DNA of 25,209 nt from UBA2108 sp002713215 (GTDB lineage Bacteria > Bacteroidota > Bacteroidia > Flavobacteriales_G > Salibacteraceae). Shown here piece after piece: positions 16,035 through 23,013 of the stretch. The stretch's first letter is position 1, and each line of letters starts with the position of its first letter. The stretch spans positions 1 to 25,209 of the forward strand of contig CALAPY010000112.1 of the NCBI GenBank assembly GCA_937891015.1, read 5' to 3'. A model generated the notes under the pieces. The model saw nothing but the letters and a program-made list of their open reading frames with translations. It had not been told where the DNA came from and did no database searches. A program made the translations under genes and the position numbers.

Positions 16035-16901
16035 ATGCCTATAGATTTTAGTCAGGAAATTGAGTCGGTAGATACCATAGATTACGCAGAATTTAAAGAG
16101 CGTTTTTTTATTCCTCAGAAGCCGGTTAAGATTAAGAATTTACTGAGCGATTCTGACGCGAACAAAAAGTGGTCACCCGATTATTTTAAGGAAAAAATTG
16201 GAGATGTTGATGTTGGTGTTTTCTTTAACGATCCCTGTTATTTAGATCGATCACTTAAAGAAGCTCCGCAGAAAATGAAATTCAGCGAGTACATCGATCT
16301 CATTACTGCAGGACCTACAGATGCCAGGTTGCATTTGTTCAACGTGTTTAAACATGCTCCGGAAACCCGCGATGATTTTGTAATACCAGATATTACCGAC
16401 CGGATTTTAAAAACCATGGCTCTTACTTTTTTTGGTGGAGAAGGAACCGTGGCTCGAATGCATCGGGACATGGATAACTCCAATGTATTTCTAACCGAAT
16501 TTTGGGGCAAGAAGAAGGTGGTGGTTTTTAGCCCGGACTACGATAAATTGCTTTATCGATATCCGTTTACAACTCATACCGGGGTGGAGATCGAAAACCC
16601 CGATTACGATCTGTTTCCTGGCTTGCACGATGTACGTGGTCAGCATACCATACTTGAAAAAGGAGAAACCCTGTATATGCCCAGCAGGTATTGGCACTAC
16701 ATTAGATACATGTCTGTTGGTATTGGAATGGCATTTCGAAGTTTGGGAGATGTGAGTAATCTGGTATCCGCAGCCTGGCAAATGGGCGTGGTGTCTCAAG
16801 TAGACGATGGAATGAGACAACTTACCGGTGAGTGGTGGTTTCAGAAAAAGCAGAAATGGGCGTTGAAGAACGCGCGCAAAATTCTAAAAAGCGAGGTTTA
16901 A
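16035..16901 (+). CDS. JmjC/cupin-8-type Fe(II)/2-oxoglutarate hydroxylase
   Basis: 288 aa, soluble. The N-terminal region (FKERFFIPQKPVKIKNLL, then WSPDYFKEKIGD) is the usual entry to cupin_8/JmjC proteins, where the substrate is gripped. The metal triad is visible: H143-R-D145 in ARMHRDMDNSN and H221 in RYWHYIRY. WGKKKVVVFSP (about 157-167) provides the strand and lysine expected near the 2-oxoglutarate site, and GETLYMPSRYWHY matches the GD/E-x-L-x-x-P-x-x-W-x-H pattern of the family. It should be a non-haem iron oxygenase that hydroxylates a protein side chain or small molecule; the substrate is unknown. It is transcribed toward the DUF547 gene and is probably a single-gene unit with the TACTTTTG promoter box. 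Confidence 0.85.
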   Translation: MPIDFSQEIESVDTIDYAEFKERFFIPQKPVKIKNLLSDSDANKKWSPDYFKEKIGDVDVGVFFNDPCYLDRSLKEAPQKMKFSEYIDLITAGPTDARLHLFNVFKHAPETRDDFVIPDITDRILKTMALTFFGGEGTVARMHRDMDNSNVFLTEFWGKKKVVVFSPDYDKLLYRYPFTTHTGVEIENPDYDLFPGLHDVRGQHTILEKGETLYMPSRYWHYIRYMSVGIGMAFRSLGDVSNLVSAAWQMGVVSQVDDGMRQLTGEWWFQKKQKWALKNARKILKSEV

Positions 16902-16965
16902 CTGGCCGTTCTTTTTGAATACTTGATGTTCGATTTTTGATTCATCAAACATTAAACACTCCCTG
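16902..16965. repeat. TTCGAT-rich repeat between convergent genes
   Basis: ACTTGATGTTCGATTTTTG is followed by TTGATTCATCAA, a 12-bp palindrome. The stretch belongs with the TTCGAT strings at 1531-1589, 7683-7739 and 21747-21860 and, like the second, fills a convergent spacer. The hairpin TTGATG...CATCAA might help termination. Confidence 0.45.
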
Positions 16966-18546
16966 TCATTTTGAACCACTTATAATTCGGATTCCCAGGT
17001 TAAAAGTTTGTCCGGCCCCACTATTCATTCCAAAATAAAAATTGGTATAACTCAATTCAAGTTCCAGCAAACCTTTTATAACCTGAAACTTACTTCCCAG
17101 TCCGCCTTGAAGAAAGTAGCTTGTCAAATTGCCATCTGGTGAGAAGGAGGGCCAGAACTCTTGTTGCATATAAAAACTCAACCGGGAGGTTGCAAAATAG
17201 TTGAAGAAAACATCAAATGGGGTTTCTAATTTATTCTTTGCCGATTCTCCAGGTTTTTGAATAGTAAACCAGGGAGCCAGTTGCAGAAACAACTGAAATT
17301 TATTCCCAAGACTTTGGTCGTAATAAAACTTGGTAATCCAGAGATAAGCATCTTGCGAAAGCCAGGCTCGATCTGACGACTCAGATCCATTTTGGTCAGA
17401 GGCAATTGGAATTAAAAAACTACTGTTCAAAGCAAAATGCTTCCAGTTTTTAATGGGTTGAATTCTTATTCTGGGGCCTACAACACTGAGCTCTGTACGG
17501 CTTTGTGGAGTTGTCTGAAATTTAAATACTTCCAATGGTGAGCTTCCCGGTTCGTCGTAGAGCACCGCTTTTATCCAAAGGTCGGCTCCTACATTAAATC
17601 GTCGGTTAATTCCATAGGTAAACTCATTGATAGATGTAAAAAAAGTACTTCGGTTCCCGTAGTCGATGTATTGAGTGTTTTGGTCGTAGCCTCCTTTTTG
17701 AGTATACAAATTCCCAAAAGTTTTAAATTCCCATTGACCCTTGGTTAGCAACACTGAAGGCGTGTATTGCTGAAGATCTATACTTCTGCGATTTGAAGGG
17801 GCACTCTCCTTAGGTACTATGCTTCCTTTGCTATTTTTGTCCTCGTTTAGTTTCCAGTCGTACGTGTAGTATCCCAATTTCTCATTCTCTGGAATTTTTG
17901 ATTTCCGATAGCGATTAATGAATTTTTTTACCGAACCTCCATTTACTTCAAAGTCAGATTTATACCAATTAAATATTTCCGAAATTTGGGTAGCTTCATT
18001 ATTGCTTTGGATAAATTTTGGATCGTTCAATGCCAAAGACGTTTGTTGTTCCAATTGTTGTTCAATTGTAGACTCCTTGTAGGCTTTATCAATAATTGGA
18101 GGGCAGCTCACAGCTCCGCAAACCAGCACAAAATGGAATCGGGGATCGTTGTATTGCTTTCTGATTTTTTCATTTTCCAATGCATTAAGCGTCATTTTTT
18201 CTCCGGCTACAAGAAACTTCTTTTGATCAAAGAATCCCCCAACATCCATAACTGATCCTATTGGATAGTTTTCAACCACCTGATGAATCACCAGTAAATT
18301 ATAAGCATTTACATAAAATGCCTTTTTTGCATTGGGGCTGGCAGTTGAAAGGTTTACACGACCGACTATACCCACCAACTTACCGAGTTCTTGTTTCGAC
18401 GCAGATAGAGCTAAATAATTGACTTGTCCATTGCTTACGTTCTTTTTAAAGAAGCCATCTGCCAATTCCTCAATTTCTTTGGTCGATTGACCATGAGAAT
18501 TCCAGGTTAGTAACAAGGACACAAATACAAAAAGTACATTTTTCAT
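16966..18546 (-). CDS. DUF547 protein fused to a predicted outer-membrane beta-barrel
   Basis: 526 aa. The signal peptide is MKNVLFVFVSLLLTWNSHGQ. Residues about 30-230 form a DUF547 domain with its hallmark strings FYVNAYNLLVI (77-87), HFVLVCGAVSCPP (138-150) with a conserved Cys, and ISEIFNWYKSDF (188-199). A short linker rich in Lys, Ser and Pro (about 235-260) follows. From about 262 to the end, alternating hydrophobic and aromatic strands (QWEFKTFGNLYTQ, FNVGADLWIKAVLY, FQLFLQLAPWFTI, FYFGMNSGAG) and a terminal strand ending in GIRIISGSK look like an outer-membrane barrel. DUF547 is thought to have a papain-like fold, but its role is not known. Having both on one chain suggests an enzyme held in the periplasm by its own barrel anchor. 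Convergent with the cupin gene. Confidence 0.75.
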   Translation of the reverse strand: MKNVLFVFVSLLLTWNSHGQSTKEIEELADGFFKKNVSNGQVNYLALSASKQELGKLVGIVGRVNLSTASPNAKKAFYVNAYNLLVIHQVVENYPIGSVMDVGGFFDQKKFLVAGEKMTLNALENEKIRKQYNDPRFHFVLVCGAVSCPPIIDKAYKESTIEQQLEQQTSLALNDPKFIQSNNEATQISEIFNWYKSDFEVNGGSVKKFINRYRKSKIPENEKLGYYTYDWKLNEDKNSKGSIVPKESAPSNRRSIDLQQYTPSVLLTKGQWEFKTFGNLYTQKGGYDQNTQYIDYGNRSTFFTSINEFTYGINRRFNVGADLWIKAVLYDEPGSSPLEVFKFQTTPQSRTELSVVGPRIRIQPIKNWKHFALNSSFLIPIASDQNGSESSDRAWLSQDAYLWITKFYYDQSLGNKFQLFLQLAPWFTIQKPGESAKNKLETPFDVFFNYFATSRLSFYMQQEFWPSFSPDGNLTSYFLQGGLGSKFQVIKGLLELELSYTNFYFGMNSGAGQTFNLGIRIISGSK

Positions 18547-18644
18547 TTCATTATTTTCTTGGAACGAAAATCGCCCACCTGTTCATTTATTGTTGTTTAC
18601 TAGCTTACAAATCCCACAGGAACATTGTTAAGTATGTTTAATTC

Positions 18645-18728
18645 ATGGAATTTAAAGTTGATACGCCTGAATATGTTAAAAAATACGCTGAACAGGTGAT
18701 TAATGTTATTCTTTCAATGTTATGGTAG
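18645..18728 (+). CDS. possible 27-aa ORF before gpmA
   Basis: ATG (18645) to TAG (18726-18728) in the 216-bp spacer. The peptide starts MEFKVDTPEYVKKYAEQV and ends in a hydrophobic run with a final Trp. It stops just upstream of the gpmA promoter box. It could be a small helical peptide or chance; there is no Shine-Dalgarno support. Confidence 0.15.
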   Translation: MEFKVDTPEYVKKYAEQVINVILSMLW

Positions 18729-18731
18729 TGT

Positions 18732-18739
18732 TACATTTG
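18732..18739 (+). promoter_or_regulatory. candidate -7 box of gpmA
   Basis: TACATTTG fits TAnnTTTG exactly, 23 nt before the gpmA ATG. No good TTG -33 element was found at the standard spacing. Confidence 0.4.
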
Positions 18740-18762
18740 CCGCCTACTATCAAAATTAGACT

Positions 18763-19368
18763 ATGCCTACATTAGTATTGGTCCGACACGGACAGTCCCA
18801 ATGGAATTTAGAGAACAAATTTACCGGATGGGTTGATGTTGATTTAACCGAAAAAGGCGAATCAGAAGCCAAATCAGCGGGTGAAAAACTGGAAGGTTTT
18901 CATTTCGAAAATGCATTTACTTCGGTATTAAAAAGGGCCAACAGAACGTTGGACATTATTTTGGAAGAGACCTCCCAAAGAGGTATTCCCGTGTTGAAAG
19001 ACAAAGCGTTAAACGAAAGAATGTATGGCGATCTTCAGGGAATGGATAAGGATGAAGCGCGTGAGAAATTTGGGGAAGATCAGGTTCATATTTGGAGAAG
19101 AAGTTATGATGTACCACCTCCTGGCGGAGAAAGTTTAAAGGATACAAGAGAGCGGGTACTCCCTTTTTACAAAGAACACATTGAACCCATGATAAAAGCA
19201 GGGAAAAACGTGTTGGTTGTAGCCCACGGGAACAGTCTAAGGTCATTGGTTATGTTTTTGGAAGATCTTTCTCCTGAGGAAATATTGAAACGGGAGATTC
19301 CTACAGGTTCTCCTTACGTCTATGATTTGGACGATAACATAAATGTTATAACTGCTGAATTTATATAG
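18763..19368 (+). CDS. gpmA: 2,3-bisphosphoglycerate-dependent phosphoglycerate mutase
   Basis: 201 aa. Interconverts 3- and 2-phosphoglycerate in glycolysis and gluconeogenesis in the cytoplasm. The catalytic histidine is H9 in LVRHGQSQWN. The substrate-binding motifs TGWVDVDLTEKG, ALNERMYGDLQG (with the proton donor Glu, E86) and RRSYDVPPPGGES follow, then the second histidine H155 in VVAHGNSLR. The protein is about 50 residues shorter than the E. coli enzyme, mostly by loss of a middle segment and C-terminal tail, as is usual for the short bacterial dPGM type. It leads a cluster in which the next gene begins 9 nt after its stop. Its own promoter box lies 23 nt before the ATG. The assignment is firm; the reason for linkage with two HAD proteins is not known. 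Confidence 0.96.
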   Translation: MPTLVLVRHGQSQWNLENKFTGWVDVDLTEKGESEAKSAGEKLEGFHFENAFTSVLKRANRTLDIILEETSQRGIPVLKDKALNERMYGDLQGMDKDEAREKFGEDQVHIWRRSYDVPPPGGESLKDTRERVLPFYKEHIEPMIKAGKNVLVVAHGNSLRSLVMFLEDLSPEEILKREIPTGSPYVYDLDDNINVITAEFI

Positions 19369-19377
19369 CGGAAAGTT

Positions 19378-19797
19378 TTGGTTATAGCTGTAGACTTTGA
19401 CGGAACAATTGTAGAAGATGCCTATCCTGAAATAGGTGAGCCTAAGATTTTTGCTTTTGAAACGTTGATCGAAATGCAAAAGTCGAATCATCAGGTCATT
19501 CTATGGACTACTCGTGAAGGTGATAAGTTGGAAGAAGCCGTCGATTTTTGCAGGAAAAATGGTGTTCAATTCTATGCTGTAAATAAGAGCTATCCCGAAG
19601 AAAAGTATGACGAGTCTATTAGCCGTAAGTTGAATTGCGACGTTTTTGTAAGTAATAAAAACGTCGGCGGACATTACGGTTGGGGAGAACTTTGGCAGGA
19701 AATTAAATCAATTTCCGGCGAAGATCGATTGTACAAAAATGAAAGCCAATTCAATGCAAGCCTTTTCAACAAAATCTCAAATTTCTTTAAACGATGA
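19378..19797 (+). CDS. small HAD-fold protein with degenerate motif IV (paralogue A)
   Basis: 139 aa from a TTG start. No ATG is available before the first motif, and residue 1 aligns exactly with the ATG of paralogue B. Motif I DFDGT (D6, D8) and motif II threonine in ILWTTREG are intact. At motif IV, where paralogue B has D92-D93 (DVFIDDRNVGG), this protein has S92-N93 (DVFVSNKNVGG). These acids normally hold Mg2+, so phosphatase activity is probably lost or changed. A C-terminal extension of about 27 residues is absent from B. The start lies 9 nt after gpmA, and the stop overlaps B by 4 nt (ATGA), so translation is coupled. It may be a binding or regulatory partner of B. The fold is clear; the substrate is unknown. 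Confidence 0.82.
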   Translation: MVIAVDFDGTIVEDAYPEIGEPKIFAFETLIEMQKSNHQVILWTTREGDKLEEAVDFCRKNGVQFYAVNKSYPEEKYDESISRKLNCDVFVSNKNVGGHYGWGELWQEIKSISGEDRLYKNESQFNASLFNKISNFFKR

Positions 19798-20132
19798 CCA
19801 TAGCTGTAGATTTTGACGGAACCATTGTTGAGCATCAATACCCCAGAATTGGGAAACCAATTGAAGGAGCTATCCCTGCATTATTAAAATTTCAGGAAGC
19901 CGGTCACAGATTAATATTGTGGACCTATAGGAATGGTAGTACACTCGAAGATGCTGTAAATTATTGCGAGGATAACGGAATTAATTTATACGCGGTAAAT
20001 GCTTCTTCTCCGGGTGAAGTTATTACCGAATCCAATAGCAGGCTTATTAAGGCAGATGTTTTTATCGATGATAGAAATGTAGGCGGATTGTTACCATGGG
20101 CCGAAGTCGAAAGCCACATTCTGGGCTCATAG
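19794..20132 (+). CDS. small HAD-fold hydrolase (paralogue B)
   Basis: 112 aa, the size of the cap-less HAD domain known from small Bacteroidota proteins. Motif I is AVDFDGTIVE (nucleophile D6, D8), motif II the Thr of ILWTYRNG (T44), a Lys near 86 (SRLIKADVF) serves as motif III, and motif IV is D92-D93 in FIDDRNVGG. All catalytic residues are in place, so a phosphatase or phosphotransferase activity on a small substrate is plausible. It aligns without gaps to paralogue A over its whole length, showing tandem duplication. Its ATG overlaps the stop of A (ATGA), the third gene of the gpmA cluster. A role in phosphate-ester housekeeping linked to glycolysis is possible but unproven. Confidence 0.85.
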   Translation: MTIAVDFDGTIVEHQYPRIGKPIEGAIPALLKFQEAGHRLILWTYRNGSTLEDAVNYCEDNGINLYAVNASSPGEVITESNSRLIKADVFIDDRNVGGLLPWAEVESHILGS

Positions 20133-20168
20133 ATAGTTTGAAACCAGATAACATTTTGTAAACCCTTT

Positions 20169-20609
20169 TTAAATTGACTCTACACGGTTTTTTAGTGCAT
20201 GGTTCATGCTCTTAAATCCGTCCAGTGTGTTTTCTTTAATTGACTTTAATATAATTCCAGACAGTATTCCGCTGAAATACTCTCCTTGAATCAATCTGGT
20301 AGAATTGGAGTCAATCGCTTCCAACTTGAAATAGTGCCTTCCATCAAATATGCCTGGAACAAATAGATGTCCCAACCATTCGAAGATTTCATTTTCTTTC
20401 AATTGGGTTATCGTGGGGGAAAAAGTCATTTGTTTATTGCCATTCTTCATGGTGTTTTTTATTCGGTTCCCCTTGTTGGCCCTGCCTATGGAACTAATTA
20501 TAAACGGATTCCATTCTGAGTAGTGTTCTAATTCAGTAAGAACGGACCAAACTTGCTTCCTGGGTGCATTAATTACAATGTGTGTTTCCAATTGTTTTTG
20601 CGAATTCAT
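20169..20609 (-). CDS. SRPBCC/START-like small-molecule binding protein
   Basis: 146 aa, no signal peptide. The fold is recognisable from VINAPRKQVWSVLTELEHYSEWNPFI (about 13-38), the usual first strand and helix pair with the W-N-P turn of the polyketide cyclase/dehydrase and START-like superfamily. A central HYFKLEAI strand and a long C-terminal helix (ESI end) close the pocket. Members bind hydrophobic ligands, and some are enzymes, so no specific function can be given. It is divergent from an AraC-type regulator across 144 bp and is a natural candidate target of it. Its 3' end faces the HAD/gpmA cluster across 36 bp with no clear terminator hairpin. Confidence 0.82.
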   Translation of the reverse strand: MNSQKQLETHIVINAPRKQVWSVLTELEHYSEWNPFIISSIGRANKGNRIKNTMKNGNKQMTFSPTITQLKENEIFEWLGHLFVPGIFDGRHYFKLEAIDSNSTRLIQGEYFSGILSGIILKSIKENTLDGFKSMNHALKNRVESI

Positions 20610-20753
20610 AATATTTAATTTTTAACATTATCTAAAAAACTGTTTTAGCTCTCCATCGTAGGAAAAACAAAGGTTGAGCTATTAACATTGAGTTGTTATT
20701 CATTATCCGCCAATCATTTGCCAATTTGCGACAGAGCAATATAAATTCGCCGT
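20610..20753. promoter_or_regulatory. divergent control region, SRPBCC/AraC pair
   Basis: Contains CTAAAA-AACTG-TTTTAG (20632-20648), a 6-bp inverted repeat; TAGCTC (20646-20651) with GAGCTA (20676-20681); TTAACATT twice (20622-20629, 20682-20689); and GCCAAT twice, 11 bp apart (20709-20714, 20720-20725). Direct repeats one helical turn apart are typical half-sites for an AraC dimer. TTTG (20717-20720), 21 bp and TAAATTCG (20742-20749) may be the regulator's promoter, with a very short leader. Confidence 0.45.
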
Positions 20754-21746
20754 ATGCCCTTCAATGGAAGATTTCTACATAACACGATAATTCAGTCCGC
20801 ATCGCGAGGAGCACGGTATTCTGAACTGATCAATAAGTCAGGAAGAACCGAAGATCAGCTATTGGAAGAAAACTCTAAAATTGAATTCAAAGACTTTAAT
20901 TCAACCTTCGAACTGGCCTTAAAACAGGTGAAGGATCCCTTGCTTGGAATTCATATTTCCCAAACCATGAACTTGTCGGCAGCCGGGTTAATTACACAAC
21001 TGGCACAAAACAGTGCAACAGTTAAAGAGGCAATAATGTATTCGTGCGAGTATGCCATGCTGGGATGTGAATCAATGCCGATGCGCTTGCATGAAACTGA
21101 GTACACTTACGACCTTGTATACTACTGCGATCAGTCGTGGCGGCTGGATTCCGAAGTTACCTTTCAGCATACCCTGGAAGGTTCCATTCAGTTTCTGTTA
21201 AAGCAGTTTGAAATTCTGACCAACAAAAAGTTTTCTCCTATTAAGGTTACCCTGGACTACCAACCCCGCGTAAACTTTAAAAAACTTCAGAAGTATTTTA
21301 ACGCTCCTGTATTTATTCGCGAAGGAAGAAATTCTATTGTGTTTAAAAAGCAAGACCTTAATGCGCGTATTGCCAGTGCCGATCATGAGCTCTTAAAGCA
21401 TTTATTGAATTTTGCTGAGGAGAGAAAAGATCAATTACAAAAGAGGGATACCATTGTTCAGCAAGTTTCCAAAATCATTATCAATACGCTTCCCGATAGA
21501 GCTATGGTTAAAGATGTGGCCATGGCCCTTAATTTATCAGTGCGCAGTTTACAGCGCAGGTTAAATTATGAGGACACTTCGTTTCGCGATTTATTGGAAA
21601 GCTTGTTGATGGAGTTCGCCAAAAAAGAAATTCAGAAAGGAAAATATAGTTTAAGTGAGCTGGCTTACATTCTTAATTACTCCGACTTAAGCGCCTTTAG
21701 CAGAGCCTATAGAAATTACTTTGGAACTGCACCCACCAAGGGTTAA
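20754..21746 (+). CDS. AraC-family transcriptional regulator with arabinose-binding-like N-terminal domain
   Basis: 330 aa. Residues about 20-200 match the Arabinose_bd-type sensor of the OruR/ArgR-like AraC subfamily: ELALKQVKDPLLGIHISQTM, then GLITQLAQNSATVKEAI and YNFKKLQKYFNAPVFI-like strands. The C-terminal domain holds two helix-turn-helix motifs, MVKDVAMALNLSVRSLQRRL (251-270) and SLSELAYILNYSDLSAFSRA (299-318), ending in the signature RAYRNYFGTAPTKG. The inducer is probably a small molecule but is unknown. It is divergent from the SRPBCC gene, so it may regulate it and itself; GCCAAT direct repeats lie 30-45 bp before the ATG. Confidence 0.92.
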   Translation: MPFNGRFLHNTIIQSASRGARYSELINKSGRTEDQLLEENSKIEFKDFNSTFELALKQVKDPLLGIHISQTMNLSAAGLITQLAQNSATVKEAIMYSCEYAMLGCESMPMRLHETEYTYDLVYYCDQSWRLDSEVTFQHTLEGSIQFLLKQFEILTNKKFSPIKVTLDYQPRVNFKKLQKYFNAPVFIREGRNSIVFKKQDLNARIASADHELLKHLLNFAEERKDQLQKRDTIVQQVSKIIINTLPDRAMVKDVAMALNLSVRSLQRRLNYEDTSFRDLLESLLMEFAKKEIQKGKYSLSELAYILNYSDLSAFSRAYRNYFGTAPTKG

Positions 21747-21929
21747 CAATCCATTCTTGGGATAGCGTTTTAGAATGTTTGATGTGAGGTTTCTGCATCA
21801 TTGATTTGATCTTGGATTTTCGATGTTTGATTTATTTCTTTATCTAACATTCTTTTATGATCTTATAACGATCACCGATTCAATTATTTTATTTCTTGTA
21901 GGTTCCTTTTAACCATTAATACTTCATTC
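21747..21929. repeat. intergenic stretch with TTGAT/TTCGATG repeats
   Basis: Contains GAATGTT...AACATTC arms, GTTTGATG and TTTTCGATGTTTGATTT, related to the TTCGAT strings seen after other genes in this window. A T-rich stretch follows before the amidase ATG. No promoter with both boxes was found; TAATACTTC about 13 nt before the ATG is a weak candidate. Confidence 0.4.
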
Positions 21930-22931
21930 ATGAAACGAGTTATAGCCATTGCAATTTTACTCCAGCTCTCTGTATTGGCCTATTGCTGTACCACCTTCGT
22001 TTTAAAAGACAAGGACAAATTGGTTTTCGGCAGAAATTTAGACTGGGTATCAGATGATGGTTTAGTTGTTATCAATAAGAGGGGAGTGAGCAAAACATCG
22101 TTGGTGTTTCCTCCAGAAAAGCCGGTTAAATGGACTTCTCTATGGGGAAGTGTCACCTTCAATCAGTTTGGGAAAGAATTTCCCTATGGAGGAATCAACG
22201 AAAAAGGGTTGGTGGTTGAGATTATGCGTGTAGCCGGCAGTTATCCAAAGCCAGATGATCGGGCAGCGGTTAACGAGTTGCAATGGATTCAGTACCAATT
22301 AGACAATGCGACAACCATTGACGACGTTATTCGGTCCGATCAAAAAATCAGAATCAGTAAGGTCAATCAAAACCTTCATTTCCTGGTTTGTGATAAGCGA
22401 GGTGGGGTAGCTGTTATTGAGTTTACCAGGAAAGGAATGTTAGTTTATAAGGAAAATGACCTTCCGGTTTCTGTGTTGGAAAATGATCCTTATTCCAAGT
22501 CTCTGACAAATTATAAAGAGGGAGCTAGTTGTAGGTTTACCACAGCGGCAAACATGGTTAAGCTATACGACTCAAATTCCGGGTCAATGGTCGACTATTC
22601 TTTTCAGATATTGGATCGTGTTGCCTTACAAGGGTCCTGGTCTATTGTTTATGATATTCAAAACATGGAAATACACTTTAAAACAAAATCTCTGAATAGT
22701 ATTCGATCCATTGATATCAGCGCATTTAACTTTGATTGTAAAGCCCCTAGCTTACTTTATGATCTTCTGGGCCGAAGCGAAAAGGAAGTTAATGAAAGCT
22801 TTGTTGCATACTCGGATAAGCTAAACAAGAAAAAGTTTTATGCCGGTATAAAGAGCAACCAAATTGGCTTACCCCAACAGATAATTACCGTATTTGCCAA
22901 CTATAATAATTCGTGCACCTGTACACAATAG
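21930..22931 (+). CDS. secreted choloylglycine-hydrolase-family linear amide hydrolase
   Basis: 333 aa. N-terminal nucleophile (Ntn) fold enzyme. The signal peptide MKRVIAIAILLQLSVLAYC leads directly to CTTF, so cleavage can free Cys20 as both N-terminus and nucleophile. The FGRNLDW motif (33-39) supplies the conserved Arg, and the stretch TFNQFGKEFPYGGINEKGLVVE carries the Asn and Gly residues of the pocket. The later part has a CRFTTAANMVK stretch and a RVALQGSWSIVYD strand pair with a W, typical of the family. It should be exported to the periplasm and cleave a linear amide bond; penicillin-V-acylase-like, bile-salt-hydrolase-like or other N-acyl substrates cannot be told apart here. It ends in CTCTQ, an unusual Cys pair. 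It lies 82 bp before acs, with no shared regulation evident. Confidence 0.88.
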   Translation: MKRVIAIAILLQLSVLAYCCTTFVLKDKDKLVFGRNLDWVSDDGLVVINKRGVSKTSLVFPPEKPVKWTSLWGSVTFNQFGKEFPYGGINEKGLVVEIMRVAGSYPKPDDRAAVNELQWIQYQLDNATTIDDVIRSDQKIRISKVNQNLHFLVCDKRGGVAVIEFTRKGMLVYKENDLPVSVLENDPYSKSLTNYKEGASCRFTTAANMVKLYDSNSGSMVDYSFQILDRVALQGSWSIVYDIQNMEIHFKTKSLNSIRSIDISAFNFDCKAPSLLYDLLGRSEKEVNESFVAYSDKLNKKKFYAGIKSNQIGLPQQIITVFANYNNSCTCTQ

Positions 22932-22984
22932 ATTTTCATTGAATCTTCTTCAGTTCTCCCCCTGTTAATTAACCAATCCTATCC

Positions 22985-22992
22985 TATATTTG
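22985..22992 (+). promoter_or_regulatory. -7 box of acs
   Basis: TATATTTG matches TAnnTTTG, 21 nt before the acs ATG. CCTG (22961-22964) with 20-bp spacing is only a weak -33 box. Confidence 0.45.
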
Positions 22993-23013
22993 GTACCCTT
23001 AAAAAATTCAAGA

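Noticed and set aside
18551..18562. TTGGAACGA string before the DUF547 gene, identical to half of operator 1
   Set aside because: Only the left half matches and the second arm is absent, so it is not called a TetR site.
21823..21912. 29-aa hydrophobic ORF in the spacer before the amidase
   Set aside because: It arises inside a T-rich repeat stretch that easily yields Phe/Leu/Ile codons, with no ribosome site or conservation argument.
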